The position numbers were made by a program, and so were the translations under genes. This document shows, one piece after another, positions 35,201-47,438 of a stretch of DNA of 64,000 nucleotides (the stretch's first letter is position 1; each line of letters starts with the position of its first letter). The DNA lies in NCBI GenBank assembly GCA_037833965.1, contig AP031351.1:28532501-28596500 (forward strand). The letters are read 5' to 3'. This DNA is from Marchantia polymorpha subsp. ruderalis (taxonomy: Eukaryota > Streptophyta > Marchantiopsida > Marchantiales > Marchantiaceae). The notes under the pieces were generated by a model. The model was not told the DNA's origin. It saw only the letters and a program-made list of their open reading frames with translations, and made no database searches.

Positions 35201-38200
35201 TTCTACATGGAGGGTTACAGATGGATTATGCATTTTGAGCTTGCACTCCGATGAAAGATCTGTTCTACGGGCACTCCTGGAACTGGGCATCCCTGTGAGA
35301 ATCCAGGCACCTGGTTTAGTTTGTATTGCCATGTACTTTCGTAGAGTGAGCAAAATCCCATACACTGGAACGATGCGTCTTTTGTGTACGCCGCTTGTTG
35401 TGTGTGTAAGCTGTCAACTTATGATGATAGAGATGAAGATATACGCTTTATGTGTTCTGTTCTGATACATTTGTTCTGGCTTGTGTTGACAACAGCTGAC
35501 TCGGAAGTTGGTGTCACGTGTACACATGGCCGGTGGGAGCTTTCTGGGTGTTTCTCGTGGAACTCCGGATCTTAATGACATCGTAGATAAACTGCAGGTT
35601 CGTCATAGCTGCTCTTGTGAAAAGTGTTCCTAAAAAGCTGGAATTGAATTGCGCTGGAGATTAGTTTTTGTTTTGAAGATCTGAAATTCAAGTGCGTTAC
35701 TTAGACACCGAGGTGATCCAAACACCCACTTCAATACCCCGAAATTTCTGTGCAGGACTGGGGCATCAATTTTTTTTTTATCATCGGTGGAAATGGCTCA
35801 CATGCTGGGGCCCATGAAATCTACAAAAGGGTGAGACTTGCACGGGTCGTGACACGCAATATGCTTTACTCACGAGAGCTGTAGTTTCTCACGTCCAACC
35901 AGCAGTTGGTTATATAGAAACTAGTAATTGGAGTCGGTGAAGCGATGCACGTAATCAACCTGACTCTGCATGTCAAAAGTCAAGTTGATCAGGGGGTTGG
36001 TGTTGTTTCCTGCCAGTGTCTGGAGCGAAAAATGAAAATCGCTGTTGTGGGAATACCTAAAACAATCGACAATGATCTGCAACTTGTCGATAAGACTTTT
36101 GGGTTTGATACATCAGTTGAAGAAGCACAGCGAGCCATCAATGCTGCCTTCGTTGAGGTACCAATGTAGGGTACACAAGGGCAGGTCGCATCTATTTATC
36201 ATCATCCTTCTCATGAGAAAAGACCACTCTTTTCGTATTTATTGAAGAAGGCATGTTTAAATAACTTACGAATGCTGGGAAGGTGAGTTTTGATGACTCA
36301 CTTGTCATAATGCTCCAAATCTCGTGTATTTATATTGTGAGCTGTGGGAAGTTGACCTCAGTGAGTAAGTTTAAGGTGTTGCAATCACGACAGTCGTCAG
36401 TTGGAAGAAAGAAAATTTCACATTCTGAACGTGAGAAAGAAAGTGTATTGACTCCTGAACCCCACGTGTCTTTTCTCAGGCCAGTAGTGCCTACAATGGC
36501 GTTGGAATAGTAAAGCTCATGGGACGACAAAGTGGGTTCATAGCGATGTATGCCACCTTGGCCAGTGGTCAGGTGGACATTGTCCTCATTCCAGAGGTAT
36601 GCCTGATCATCTGCCTAAATAACACCGAAGGAGCAGCAAATTACCTCTTTGATATGTATCCTTCAGTGTTTGCAGACTGCGGGAATCAATAGAGGCTGCT
36701 TTACAATTTCTCCATTTACTTCACTTGCTTTGGGACTGTGCAGGTACCTTTTGTTCTAGAAGGAGAGCATGGTGTGTATAACTTCATGAAGAAAAGGCTG
36801 GACAAGAATGGCTTGTGTGTTGTGGTTATAGCCGAGGGTGCTGGGCAGGTGAATAGCAAAAAATATTCAAACCCTCGTATGTTGTGTTATGAACGATGGA
36901 AATTTCGATCAATAATAATGCAACCAATTCTTTCAGTAGACAATCCTATCTACTAGAAAAGACACGCAGAGAGCATACATTTGTTCTTGACGAATGTTGA
37001 AGAATCACTTCCTTTTCTTCACAGGAACTGCTGGAAAGTTCTGGTGGTGTAGATGCTTCAGGAAATCCTATCCTCGGGGATATTGGCAAATGGTTTTACA
37101 GTCAGGTTGATCTACACTAATCTTCTGATACTGAGTCCCACAATTCATACAAACCTTAAGTAAACGTATCATACCGCAATCTCCATATGCGAGCGTAAAC
37201 AAACACTGCACTGAGAGGACAAATGGATGTGTGGGTAGTGTGATCTGTGTATGTGCATACATGATATTCTTTGTGCAATACTGAAGTTCAGCTTACAACA
37301 AATATGAACTGGATTCCAAAATGGACTAAATGAAACAGAGTGAACATCGTTGTCGGTTGCATTCTTAAGGACAGTTTAATAAAAAATCACAAACAATGTC
37401 TCAGGGAGTCACCAATCCATTTGCTTCACTCTGAAGAAAAAATCTAATGTCAAGACACTGACAGAATTCAGACCTCGATGCAGGTTAAAGCTTATTTTGG
37501 AAAGATTAAAATGTCCGTTGATGTGAAGTATATTGACCCCACTTATATGATCCGGGCAAGACATTGTAACTCTTCAGACCACATCATCTGCAGTGTCCTT
37601 GGACAGAACGCGGTAAGGCCGATGTGACCCCCTTACCAATGGGATTGGACGAGGAGACAAATAGTTAAGAGGAGATGGAGTTTTAGAATGACTGACGGCA
37701 TCCGTAGATAGAGAACTATGGCAGCTTCGTGGTCTGTCTTCGGACCAACTTGACAGAGACGTTGATTTGGAGAAGATGGCAAGTATATTTCAGACTTTGA
37801 AACGTATAGAGTACACATTTAAGGTGGTACTAGGTGCTCCTTTCATGTGAGACCACCCATGCATGCGCTCCCCAGATTCCAGGACAACAACTTTAATGCA
37901 GTGGACGCATTAATTATGTAAAATGATGAGTGAAATGGTTAAAGTTTAGCGATTTCCTCTTGTATTACCATAAGTAGATCCAGTTTTAATACTGAACCGC
38001 GTATGCAGGTTCATGGAGCGTTTGCTGGATACACAGATATCACTATTGGGCTTGTGAATACTCACTACGTTTTTCTTCCCATTCCGAAAGTCATAGAAGT
38101 CGCCCGTAAAGTGGACCCAAACAGCAATATGTGGCACCGCACCGTGACATCTACAGGTCAACCCGACTTTCCAATGGTGCCGCAAAAGATATCTGAGAAG

Positions 38201-38440
38201 AAGGCTCAGTCTCAACCCTCATCACCGCCGAAGTCTCAACCCACCTCACCGAAATCTCCTGTCAGCGGATCCTCCCGTTCTCAATCTCCTGGAGGTGAGT
38301 CTCAGTCGGGCGAGGGATCCTCCCGAACCGAAAAGGAACCCCGACCTCCCCGACGGCGAGTGTCTCAATTGTCCATAAGAATTGACAAGAACAATGTTCA
38401 GATTAAGTCTGTTGATAATTATTTCGTTAAAAAAGCGTAG
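32279..38440 (+). CDS. PFK: ATP-dependent 6-phosphofructokinase, plastid PFK4/5 type, with long terminal extensions
   Basis: Fourteen exons: 32279-32748, 33652-33745, 34164-34240, 34468-34516, 34782-34844, 35071-35166, 35496-35597, 35756-35830, 36017-36157, 36480-36596, 36744-36848, 37025-37105, 37484-37612, 38009-38440; 676 residues. Converts fructose 6-phosphate plus ATP to fructose 1,6-bisphosphate. Motifs: [16 protein letters not shown] (236-251), [13 protein letters not shown] (296-308), [15 protein letters not shown] (326-340), PKTIDND with the catalytic Asp (356-362), [63 protein letters not shown] and [18 protein letters not shown] in place of GGDG marks the Arabidopsis PFK4/5 class. 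Residues 1-157 are Ser/Pro/Ala/Gln-rich (transit peptide plus disorder). The last ~85 residues form a Ser-Pro/Ser-Gln-rich tail ending in [11 protein letters not shown] and FVKKA. Exon 1 is the least certain, though its phase fits. Confidence 0.93.
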
Positions 38441-40152
38441 ATGGCATTTCTAGTCTGCTTTGAAGCTATAAAGCCTACCCTGAATGCAAGCACGCTAACC
38501 CTCCCCAGCTTTTGAACAAGTGCAAAAGAAGCTTCATCTTGTCATTCGCGCTTTATGCCTGCCAGATGTCCTTCCACTGACAAAAGCTTTACATTGCAAA
38601 GAATCCAGATCCTTATCTTGCAGGCGCCATCCATTTGATATGAAAACCTCAGACCGGAGTATGTAGAGTTGATTGCCTGGGAAACTCTATAAGGTGATTT
38701 GTGTCCAGATCGAGTTATCAGGAAAGAGTTGAGCACCAGGTCAGTAATATTATAGTAAACCCAGAACCAATGCAGTTGGACTTGCAGATAACACTTTGAT
38801 GCATCATTCTTCCTGCTGCCCAAACCCTTGCCTTCGGCTCTAAGAAGTCAAGTCGCTTCCTGAATCTATTGCAAAATTCACACCTGGTACAAATAAATAT
38901 CATGTGTAGTAGAGTACCGACAACCGGGTACTCAACTAAACACAAACGATTCATAAACTGATATGCTGTTGAATTAACGCCCCTTTGCATGGCGCACTGA
39001 ATCTGGGTAGAAGGGCTGGTGAGATCTGTGTCCAAGTGATCATTTTCACTCAGCCAAACTGCAAGCGCATTTTACTTTACGTTGGAGTCCCCTGATGATT
39101 GGGATGGAATGACGTTGCCATATGATGTGCATAGCACATGTGCATGCACTTCATGAAGTTGGCTGATGGGTATGTGTAATAGAAGTTGTTGTTTCCTGAA
39201 CCTCAGAGCTGTATGTACATATATTTCGTTGAATGCCTGCAGCTTATGCACTGGATAGTACAATACTGTTTCGACGCTCGCACACTGTACGATCTCGGAA
39301 ATATCTCTAGCTACGATCTAGAGCTGTGAAACACACTGCGAGCACAAGCTCGAAATATATGTCCCATGACAGTTGGCTTGTACTCTGTGTTACATTGTAC
39401 ATCAATGTGACAAACAAGCACATACATAAACTGATTTGATATCAGGATGGGATTAGAAGCTTATGCGGCCAGACGACGTTATGTAGATCCTCCCCACAGC
39501 CTCTACATGGACATCGGATAGTGAAAAGAAACGAGGACCTGGGTGATGCTGTTAACTAAGGGTGTGCACAGCCTGTTCTAAAAAACTGTGCAGGCCAGAT
39601 ACCGAAGTACTAGTAGTGCTGGAGATAGTAATCCTCGCACGGAGCACAAACACCAGTATTTTCCCAGCAGCACCACCTTAGCCAGCTTTGTTCTAACCAA
39701 TAAGATACTCGGCTTTCTTGAGTTGATTCTACGGAGTAACTTCACTCCACATGTTAACCGCAAGACTGCTACAACGTTGTAGAAACAGTACTTACTGCGC
39801 AATGCATGTTGTTGGGTGCAGCTGTAATGGATATGGGGCCACAACGAAGAGGTTCCAGGAAACCCTCATTGAAGTCACCCCTGCCAGTTTTCAATACAAA
39901 GAGACCAACCAGCGCTTAACTACGGATTTTCAGATAAGATGCGATGAGTCCCGAGTGTGTGATTACATTGCATGCATACAAGAGAGAACCTTCGATGGTT
40001 TTTAGACTATACATACTTGCCGCATGTGCAAGTTAACCTTTTCTTTTCAACAAGCCTATAATTACTTCTTACGCCTAAAATGCACCCGGGAAAGATTTGC
40101 ATTATGGGAATTATGTGCATGCTTGCTTGAGATAGTTACAGAGGCTCGTCCG
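38441..40152. other. Convergent 3' intergenic region
   Basis: About 1.7 kb between the PFK stop (plus) and the phosphatase stop (minus). Should hold both 3'UTRs. Only short unrecognised frames. Confidence 0.6.
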
Positions 40153-43100
40153 CTACGTTGCTAGAGTGATCAAAGGGCAAAATGTAGTCCTTCTGTCACA
40201 GCCGAGCACATCCTTGTAGTGTCGAGTGATCCAGAACTTGTCGTAGACGAGGCCGTCACTGCTCCGTTTGTATTCCAGCAGCAAACTAGAGCGGTTGAAG
40301 GACGTGAGCTTTGTGAAGCCGAAGTCGTAGTCCTTGACAAAGCTCCAACTTGTATTGAAGGGCGCAAAGAGTGCCAAACCTGCTCCCCCTCCTCCAGCAA
40401 CTATATGAATGGTAGCGTTGAATTGTCCGGAGTAGTGGTGCTTTTCTTGACTCAAGCATACATTCTGCCAAGTTTCAAAATTACAGACGCTTAGGGTTAG
40501 CAAGGAAGAGCCTGCTCACACGGTGAACAGCTCCACATCAATTATACACTCTTAGAAAGCTTCCAACATGGAGGCAGAATTACCTCGTATATTGGACACG
40601 TTCGCTCGTAGTTGTGGACATGGCCATAGAATGCCAGGTCTACTCTGTACTTCTGCCAAAGCTTTTGCAGATCCCTTCCCATGGGCTCACTGAATGATCC
40701 TTCCGCCGCGTAGAAATCTCCAGATGAGTATCCCAAAACACGGTGGGCAATAAAAATCAGCCATGGCTGTTTTTGGCGATTCACAGACGAGAAGCACTCC
40801 TCTAAAAACGCCCATTGCTCTGTACCTTCACGCCAGTCTTCTTCGGTATTTGCAATACAGAATCGAAACAAACCCCAGTCCGTTTGGTACCTGGCATCAG
40901 GCCGAACTTTGCTTCAGTTTAAGCTCGTGAAGTGTAGTTACCTTCTTATGGACCCAATGTGGTCCCCATAAGAAGAACCAGGTCATAACATGTCCCTGTC
41001 GAGGCCATGCTAGCCAACTGTCAGGCGTGGTTGGGGTGGGATGATATTCAGAGAAGGACCACCAGATCCATCCACGAGCAATAACTCCAAATTGCACATT
41101 GACAGGTCCTTCGTCCTCGTTAATAAAGTTTCATCGCTCCCAAAACCACGGAAACAACCACCTAAGCTTTGCATTCTGACAAGCTATGAAATTCTGACAG
41201 AATCCATGGACAATTGGAACCACGCAAAATTGCAAGCAGCCTCTACCTTCGACCAAACACAAAATAATACTCTGGTGGCAGTCCAAGCTGGCTCCACGAA
41301 AGTTCCCTCACCAGTACTTCGCCCTGTTGACCGCGGGCATGTTGAAAAGAGTTTGTGCGGGCACTCCGCATTCTCCTCCAGAATCAGAGCTGCCGTAAAA
41401 CGAACCACTAAAGGGCCAGTCTCGCTCGTGGTTTCCACTGCATAGGTAAACAGAAAATGATTTCAGCAGGCCAGCAAACTGTGCAAAATTGTCAGAGCTC
41501 GTGTATGGCATAGTGAGTAGTTCAGATTCGCTATCTTTCTTCTTGATGGTGAGCTATTAGTTCTGTGTGTGGTGCTAAGTTAGGCATTCGTCACAGTCGT
41601 CGATTTTGAGGATCTGCGTGTATCGAGTTCTGCCCCAAAGTTTATCCTCGGTTCTAGTTTTGCTTTATGAAATCATCGAGGCTCAGAGTGATCTCAAGTC
41701 TTGGCCAGGCTAGCAAAGCTTGATTGAGCAGTGTAGGGAGATGCGGAATAATTCTCAGAAGACTTATGTGCATATTAGAGTGGATCGATAGCTGGATAGC
41801 TGATCAACAGTGAGTTGAATATTCCGTGTGCCCAACCTATCCTTTATACAAGGAGTCAACTGCCAAGACAATATACGAAAGGGGTCCTAATGAGCAACAC
41901 TCGTGCGTGTGACGTCCATTGTTGGGGCATAAAGGCACGACGTCCAGACTAGCAATTGCTCAGGCAAGAAACTATGAATAACAATTGAAGACAACTTGAT
42001 AGCTGGTCTTCTGTGACACCTCTTGGGTGTAAGAAGATCCTCTGAAACGATCGAAAATCTGGGGTTCCTAAAAGAACTACCTCGAATTAACATGTACACA
42101 AGGCTTCGAGATTTGTATCCTGAAAAAAAACCTCAGGGCTAAACCTAAACACAATGCTTCACCATGTCTGATAGGTGTAATGATACGAACCTGGTAACCA
42201 TAAATGGTACGCGGGAAGAAAGCGGTTCGACTTGTTCCAAAAACTGATCCCACTGGGATGCGTATCCATTTGCATAGGCCATATCTCCATTCAGGATGAT
42301 AATGTCGTAATTATCTATGTCCGATGCCAAAGTATCGGTGGTATTCAGACATCCAGGTTGATACATGCTATATTCATTTGATCCGTCACGCTCAGCCTGC
42401 AAGCAATTGATCACACATCAGAGTAGCACTCGACCCTTCCTTGGATCAGCCATCCGTGCACCTTGAGGCGCACTGCCCACACCCCAAGCTCTTCAAACTA
42501 CACAAAGATGAACTCCACACCTTCAGATGCTGTTGTTATACGGGAATACTCCTTCTGTACGAAAAGAAAGCATATACTGAACAGTATCAAGCTGGACAAT
42601 ATAAGGACATTTTACCTTCCCCATGTCACCGAAGATTACAACACGTTGCAGTGAGTCTTGACCTGGAAAGGGAGGGGATTTGAAGACACTCGATCTCCCC
42701 CAGACATATGATCCATTCTCCAACTTATGTGCTACTTGATAAAAGTATCTGCGTCCAGAAACAAAACCACGGAAGCAACGGACAAAGTCAAGCACTAGAA
42801 AGAACACTTCAGATGCCTGTAGGTCTCTGAAGGAACAAACAATGCAGTCAGTAAGTACCGTTAGAAGTCTCTGCTTCTAGTGGTTCTCTCTAAGTGCAGA
42901 AGATATCAAGCCTCAAATCGAAGCGGCATCTGAGCACGAAGAAACCATCGCCTCGATGAAACGTATGACGTAAATATTTGCTGTATAATAGGACTTCAAA
43001 GTTCATGTCACCAGAACAGAAGCCGACCGATAAGCACTCCCACATCGGACGGATCAAAAGAACTGTACTCCAGCAGATATCTAGAGGCCGACACAATGCT

Positions 43101-45193
43101 AGGCGGAAATACGAACACTGAACCTTTCTGCAAGCGTATCGGATTGTTTTCGGTATGTATCGATGTTTTGAGAGCACCGGAGAGTTTCTTACTTTTTATT
43201 AGGCCACAGCTCTTTCAAATGGCCCGTGTGTATGTAGCCGGGACTCCGCCACCCAACCGTGGTTGCCGGTGCTCCTGTGGTATTGTGTTCAGGACGTACA
43301 TATTACTGTCACGATACATTGCAAAATACATAGCACACCTACAAACACACGACTCGTGCACGGAGAGAGCACAATGTTGGAGCGCTTGTAAGTTTGTAAG
43401 TGTCGATGTTTGACGAAGTCTAGTGAAGATGAAGATGAGCAAAAAGAATTTTATCAGCTGAGCTGCAGAATTTAGCGGCATGTACTTAGGTTGGCGAGGT
43501 TTGCGTCAAGTCAGAGAACTTACCACACATGTCATCCCGAGAGAAGGTCACAGTCATGGCTGCAGTCAAGGTCCTCTCTTTGTCGTCCAAAAGGCCCCAT
43601 TTGACGAGAGGCATCGCTTCATCTTGCCCATAATCACTGGTCCACGTGACTGTTATCTACATCGACGTGAAGTTTTAGAGCAATCATTCTGAATTCTGAA
43701 ATGTGGCCCTCCACAAGCTATTGATAATCCTTCTGGTGTAGGAACACGACAATCATGCTTGCATTTTAAAAAAAGTTACAGTAATTACATCAAAATATTT
43801 ATATTTATTTGTTCATTTACTTATTTACTTATTTATAGAGGGAGAAAAAAACTCTGAACAGATAGAGCTTGCACCAAATGATGCACAGCCATAGAGACAT
43901 AGCACTTACTTCGTTCCATTCGAATCCATTTGCAAGACGCATAAAGCTTGGAGCTCTGGGTGATGTGAACGAGACTGTGTTTGACACGGCCAGAAGCACA
44001 GGCTGCAGAACATTCACTCACTCACACAGGCTTAGTTCATCTTCGTCTTCAATTGGAGCCTTGAAGCAGTACGAAGCTACATTTCGTGCATCACCTACAC
44101 TTCAAACGAATCAGACTGCTTTCATTTGGCGTGTGACTGAGGCAGCATCATCGAATCGGTCGAGAATGAAAGCACGTGCTGAACTTACATTGCTTACGTC
44201 CCCCTTGAACAGTCCAAAGGAGTAATCTGCCCTCATGTTGATGAGCCGGAAGCTCAGACTTCCCTCTCCACTGCGTACGTAGTTGGGCGATGAGAAATTT
44301 GCGTATTTATACTGTTTCATATCCACATCTCGTTGTTGTTAGTACTTCGATTACACTCTCCAGCTCGTAACACCATTCAGGATCCACTCAATCAAAACTC
44401 GAGCTGCATCTGCTGAAGATAAGCCCTGAGCTCGTGAAGAAACGCTGAACTTAATGCCAGAGGTCGAGAAGAAGGGCAATAGTCACGGTAACAGTTCATC
44501 TCTTCATAAAAATAATTACGAGATTTTTAGAACTCCGCTTCCGAATTCGAAGCTGACGACAGCAAAGGAGGCATGCACTGACTGACTACCTTGACAGGAG
44601 CACTGCACAATTTGGGAAATTGATCCTTGCTTGGCACTCCATCGGGCTCTGTGCATGTGGAAGCACTGCCACAGTGTCACCAAGGATCACATTAGCTCGA
44701 CTCACTCGAATCAAGACTGACAGTATTTCTCGCTGCTGCATAATGTGATTTCGTGTGAATTCATGCAAACACGAAGAAACCGACGAAAGTCGCTTACTTG
44801 AAATTGGCCGGAGAGAAAACTCCGATCCAGTCCGTGTTCTCAGCATTTGCAGCTCTTCTGAACTTCACCGTGACGTACTCCGCTGTTTCTCCCTGAACAA
44901 CGAGACGTGTCGAACAGAAGCAATCAGAGGGGGCGAAAGGAAATCGTGCTCGACCACGAGGATTTGAGCTCACAACGCGTACGAGAGAATTTCGCAAACA
45001 GGTTCAGAGATTGAATGACGTGAAGCAAAACCTTCGCTCCGAGAAGGTCGGGGGATGCGCTTATGGACGCGGTGTCTTCGAGCTCTATTAGGGCTCTGTG
45101 GACCGAGATTCTGGCCAATGGCTGCTCCATGAAACTGCCCTGCGCTCGTCCGGTCACGAGCGCCAAGACGAGTACGAGCCACAGAGTGTCCAT
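40153..45193 (-). CDS. PAP: Secreted purple acid phosphatase (PAP1/24/27 group)
   Basis: Twelve minus-strand exons: 45193-45032, 44892-44798, 44665-44590, 44311-44189, 44002-43910, 43656-43524, 43274-43193, 42748-42616, 42396-42191, 41437-41312, 40890-40584, 40464-40153; 615 residues. Metallophosphoesterase with an Fe-Me centre, normally releasing phosphate from extracellular or vacuolar esters. A signal peptide (MDTLWLVLVLALVTGRAQG) opens exon 1, followed by an N-terminal beta domain. All five metal-ligand blocks are present: GDMG (Asp296), GDMAY (Asp337, Tyr340), GNHE (369-372), AHRV (His459) and GHVH (His500, His502). Closest known relatives are the Arabidopsis PAP1/24/27 group, some named 'probable inactive'; the ligands here look intact. 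MCGAPATTVGWRSPGYIHT and the ..LAT terminus are also group-typical. Phases close at every junction. Confidence 0.95.
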
Positions 45194-47438
45194 CGGGTTC
45201 GGATGATTTTCCTGCAGGAGATGAAAATCGACGAGTCAACACAAGCCTTGCAGCAAGCAATGCCGGACATTGAAGAGCGACTCTGACAGCCTTTTGCTGC
45301 CAGAATCTCGAGAAAGCTACAACACATGTTTTCAGCCGGAATTCCACTCTCTCACAGCCACGAGCGAGCTTGCGTTCCAATTTGCTCAACGAGAAACCTG
45401 CGCAGAACCTCTAGACATAACCTCGTCCCAAATTGTTTCGAATTACTTGTTTGGAGCGCAGTCGATCGATTTTCGCCTCGGCCAGTCAACCAGCGAGCGA
45501 GCGAGCGAGCTCGTTCATTCCTGCTGCCCGGAATTGAATCGAATTGGATCAAATTGAAGAGAATTCTCCGTGTCGCCCGAGAAGGAATCGATTGCCTGCA
45601 CGCGCACGCACACGCCTCCGCTCTCTTTCTGAGACACAACACCAACAAACGATGTCAGACTGCGGAGCTCGAGAGAGAATCTGGCCGAATCTGAGCCGCA
45701 CATTCTCCAACTCCTTGGGAATTGATTGCGCGCATGGCGCACCACTTACGCGTCTCTGCGTTGAGGCTCGAGCGAAATCGGCACATTTCGTTCCTTCCTT
45801 CGTCCCTTCGTCCAATGTCCTTTCAGACAACGATCGTACGACGATCGAGACTCGCGTTATACGCTCGTATCGTATACTCATCGTATTTCCGGAGGTACAG
45901 GTGGAGGGAGAAACCAATCCTAGTCATCATCGACCTCCACTCACGCCACGTCACGGCCGAAGAAGGTCAGTCTATCGCAGATCCTTTTTAATAGTAGTTA
46001 TCATAAAAAAACTATATTATATTTTGAATTTGAATACCATTTTTTTATTTTGATTTATTTTTTTTATTGGTTAAAAAACTATTATTATATTCATATAAAC
46101 TATCATGTCAATAATAAACGGTTCTAAAATCATTTTTTAATTACGCAAGTATTTCCATTCAGTTTGTTTTATTTTGCTTTTCAGAGTTCGCGACGCGACT
46201 TTGATCGTGTCGGGACGTCGCGGAATACACTGCGGTCAACTTTGCTACCGATTCTTCGAGTCTTGCCTCGTTTGCGGTCTGGTTCTGAGGTTGAGTCGAG
46301 TTGTCTTTTGTTTGGTGCTTCTAGCGTCCACGTCATCGAGGAACATTCGCAGCAAGCGAGACATTCGGAGCGCATTTTTTGGAATCTTCTTTACAGCTGC
46401 TTTGATTCTCGTAGCTAGACAGGAAGTAGGCAGGAAGGGTTTAGGCGTCCGTTGCTGGAATTCTGATGCATTCACTGTTACATGCACAGGCTCTCAGAAG
46501 AAATCCCAGGGAACAAAGTTTCATTCCAATGTATTCCAGCTGATACGATCCAATTTGAATGGACATTCCGTGCGGTTAATTGCAAAACTAGAGTCTGATT
46601 ATTCACAACAGTCATATTTAAAGCACCCATGTTAGAATGGTGGTCGGGAGTATACATATTGTGATTACGTTGATGAAAGTGAATGGGCACTTTTTTGAGT
46701 ATGGTGTTGTGTGCCTTGATCACATTAGTCAAATGAAATCCTGAAGGAATAAAGATGATTTTTAATTTAAGATTTAAATTTAAACAATTCACGGCTGGAT
46801 CTTATATATGTTTCGTGTCTTCTGAATTGTCATTCTACACAAGTTTCAGGCAAAATCTGAGTCACATTTCGGGCCCGCTGTAGTAGAGTATAGTTCACAT
46901 GATCAGTTAGAATATACTGCTGACGAAGTTTCCTGATGGCGGCACGGTGAACTTAGAGAGCAGAATTTGTGTATGAACGAGTAACCCTGACACCTCCTCT
47001 AGGTACAGAGAAATGAGGTTACAGATGTCAATGCGATGCCTGATACATGTTTCGACCAGGGTAGGGGCAAACAGTTCAAAGGTCAACAATCATAATGAAG
47101 AAGCGAGCACAGCTGTGTTCGTGGGATTTGAAATGTCAATTATGCGAGGGTACAAACCCAAGGAAGAATGATAAGATTACTGTTACACTATGGACAGACC
47201 TCATCACGTATGGCCATATGATACAAAATGAAATCTACAAGGAAGGGCCGAGATAATGGTACAGAATCTAGACCATGATAATCTAGACTTGATACTTCAG
47301 ACTTGTCTGTGGACACTTGGCAGCACGGGTCACCAGACCTACAACTGGACTCCATCTGCTGTGTCACAAGAATATGAGTCTAAAAAATGCTACTCTACAA
47401 GCATACAGTAATATACAGCCGCCCCATGACTGGCCTGG
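45194..47438. other. 5' flank of the phosphatase and spacer to the CRSH-TPR gene
   Basis: Contains the phosphatase promoter side (45194-45960, GC-balanced, GAGCGAGC run near 45490-45512), a short AT-rich block (45985-46160) and unassigned DNA. The 153-codon frame on plus 46174-46635 has no recognisable domain and no splice partner, so it is not called. The last bases before 47439 are the 3'UTR of the next minus-strand gene. Confidence 0.45.

Noticed and set aside
44749-44797. Direct splicing of phosphatase exon 2 to an acceptor at CATGCACAG (44650s)
   Set aside because: The phase does not fit; the acceptor GTGGCAG at 44666 gives the family motif SPANF-ASTC and keeps frame.
46174-46635. 153-codon plus-strand frame upstream of the phosphatase
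   Set aside because: No recognisable domain, no splice partners and composition like the flanking non-coding DNA.
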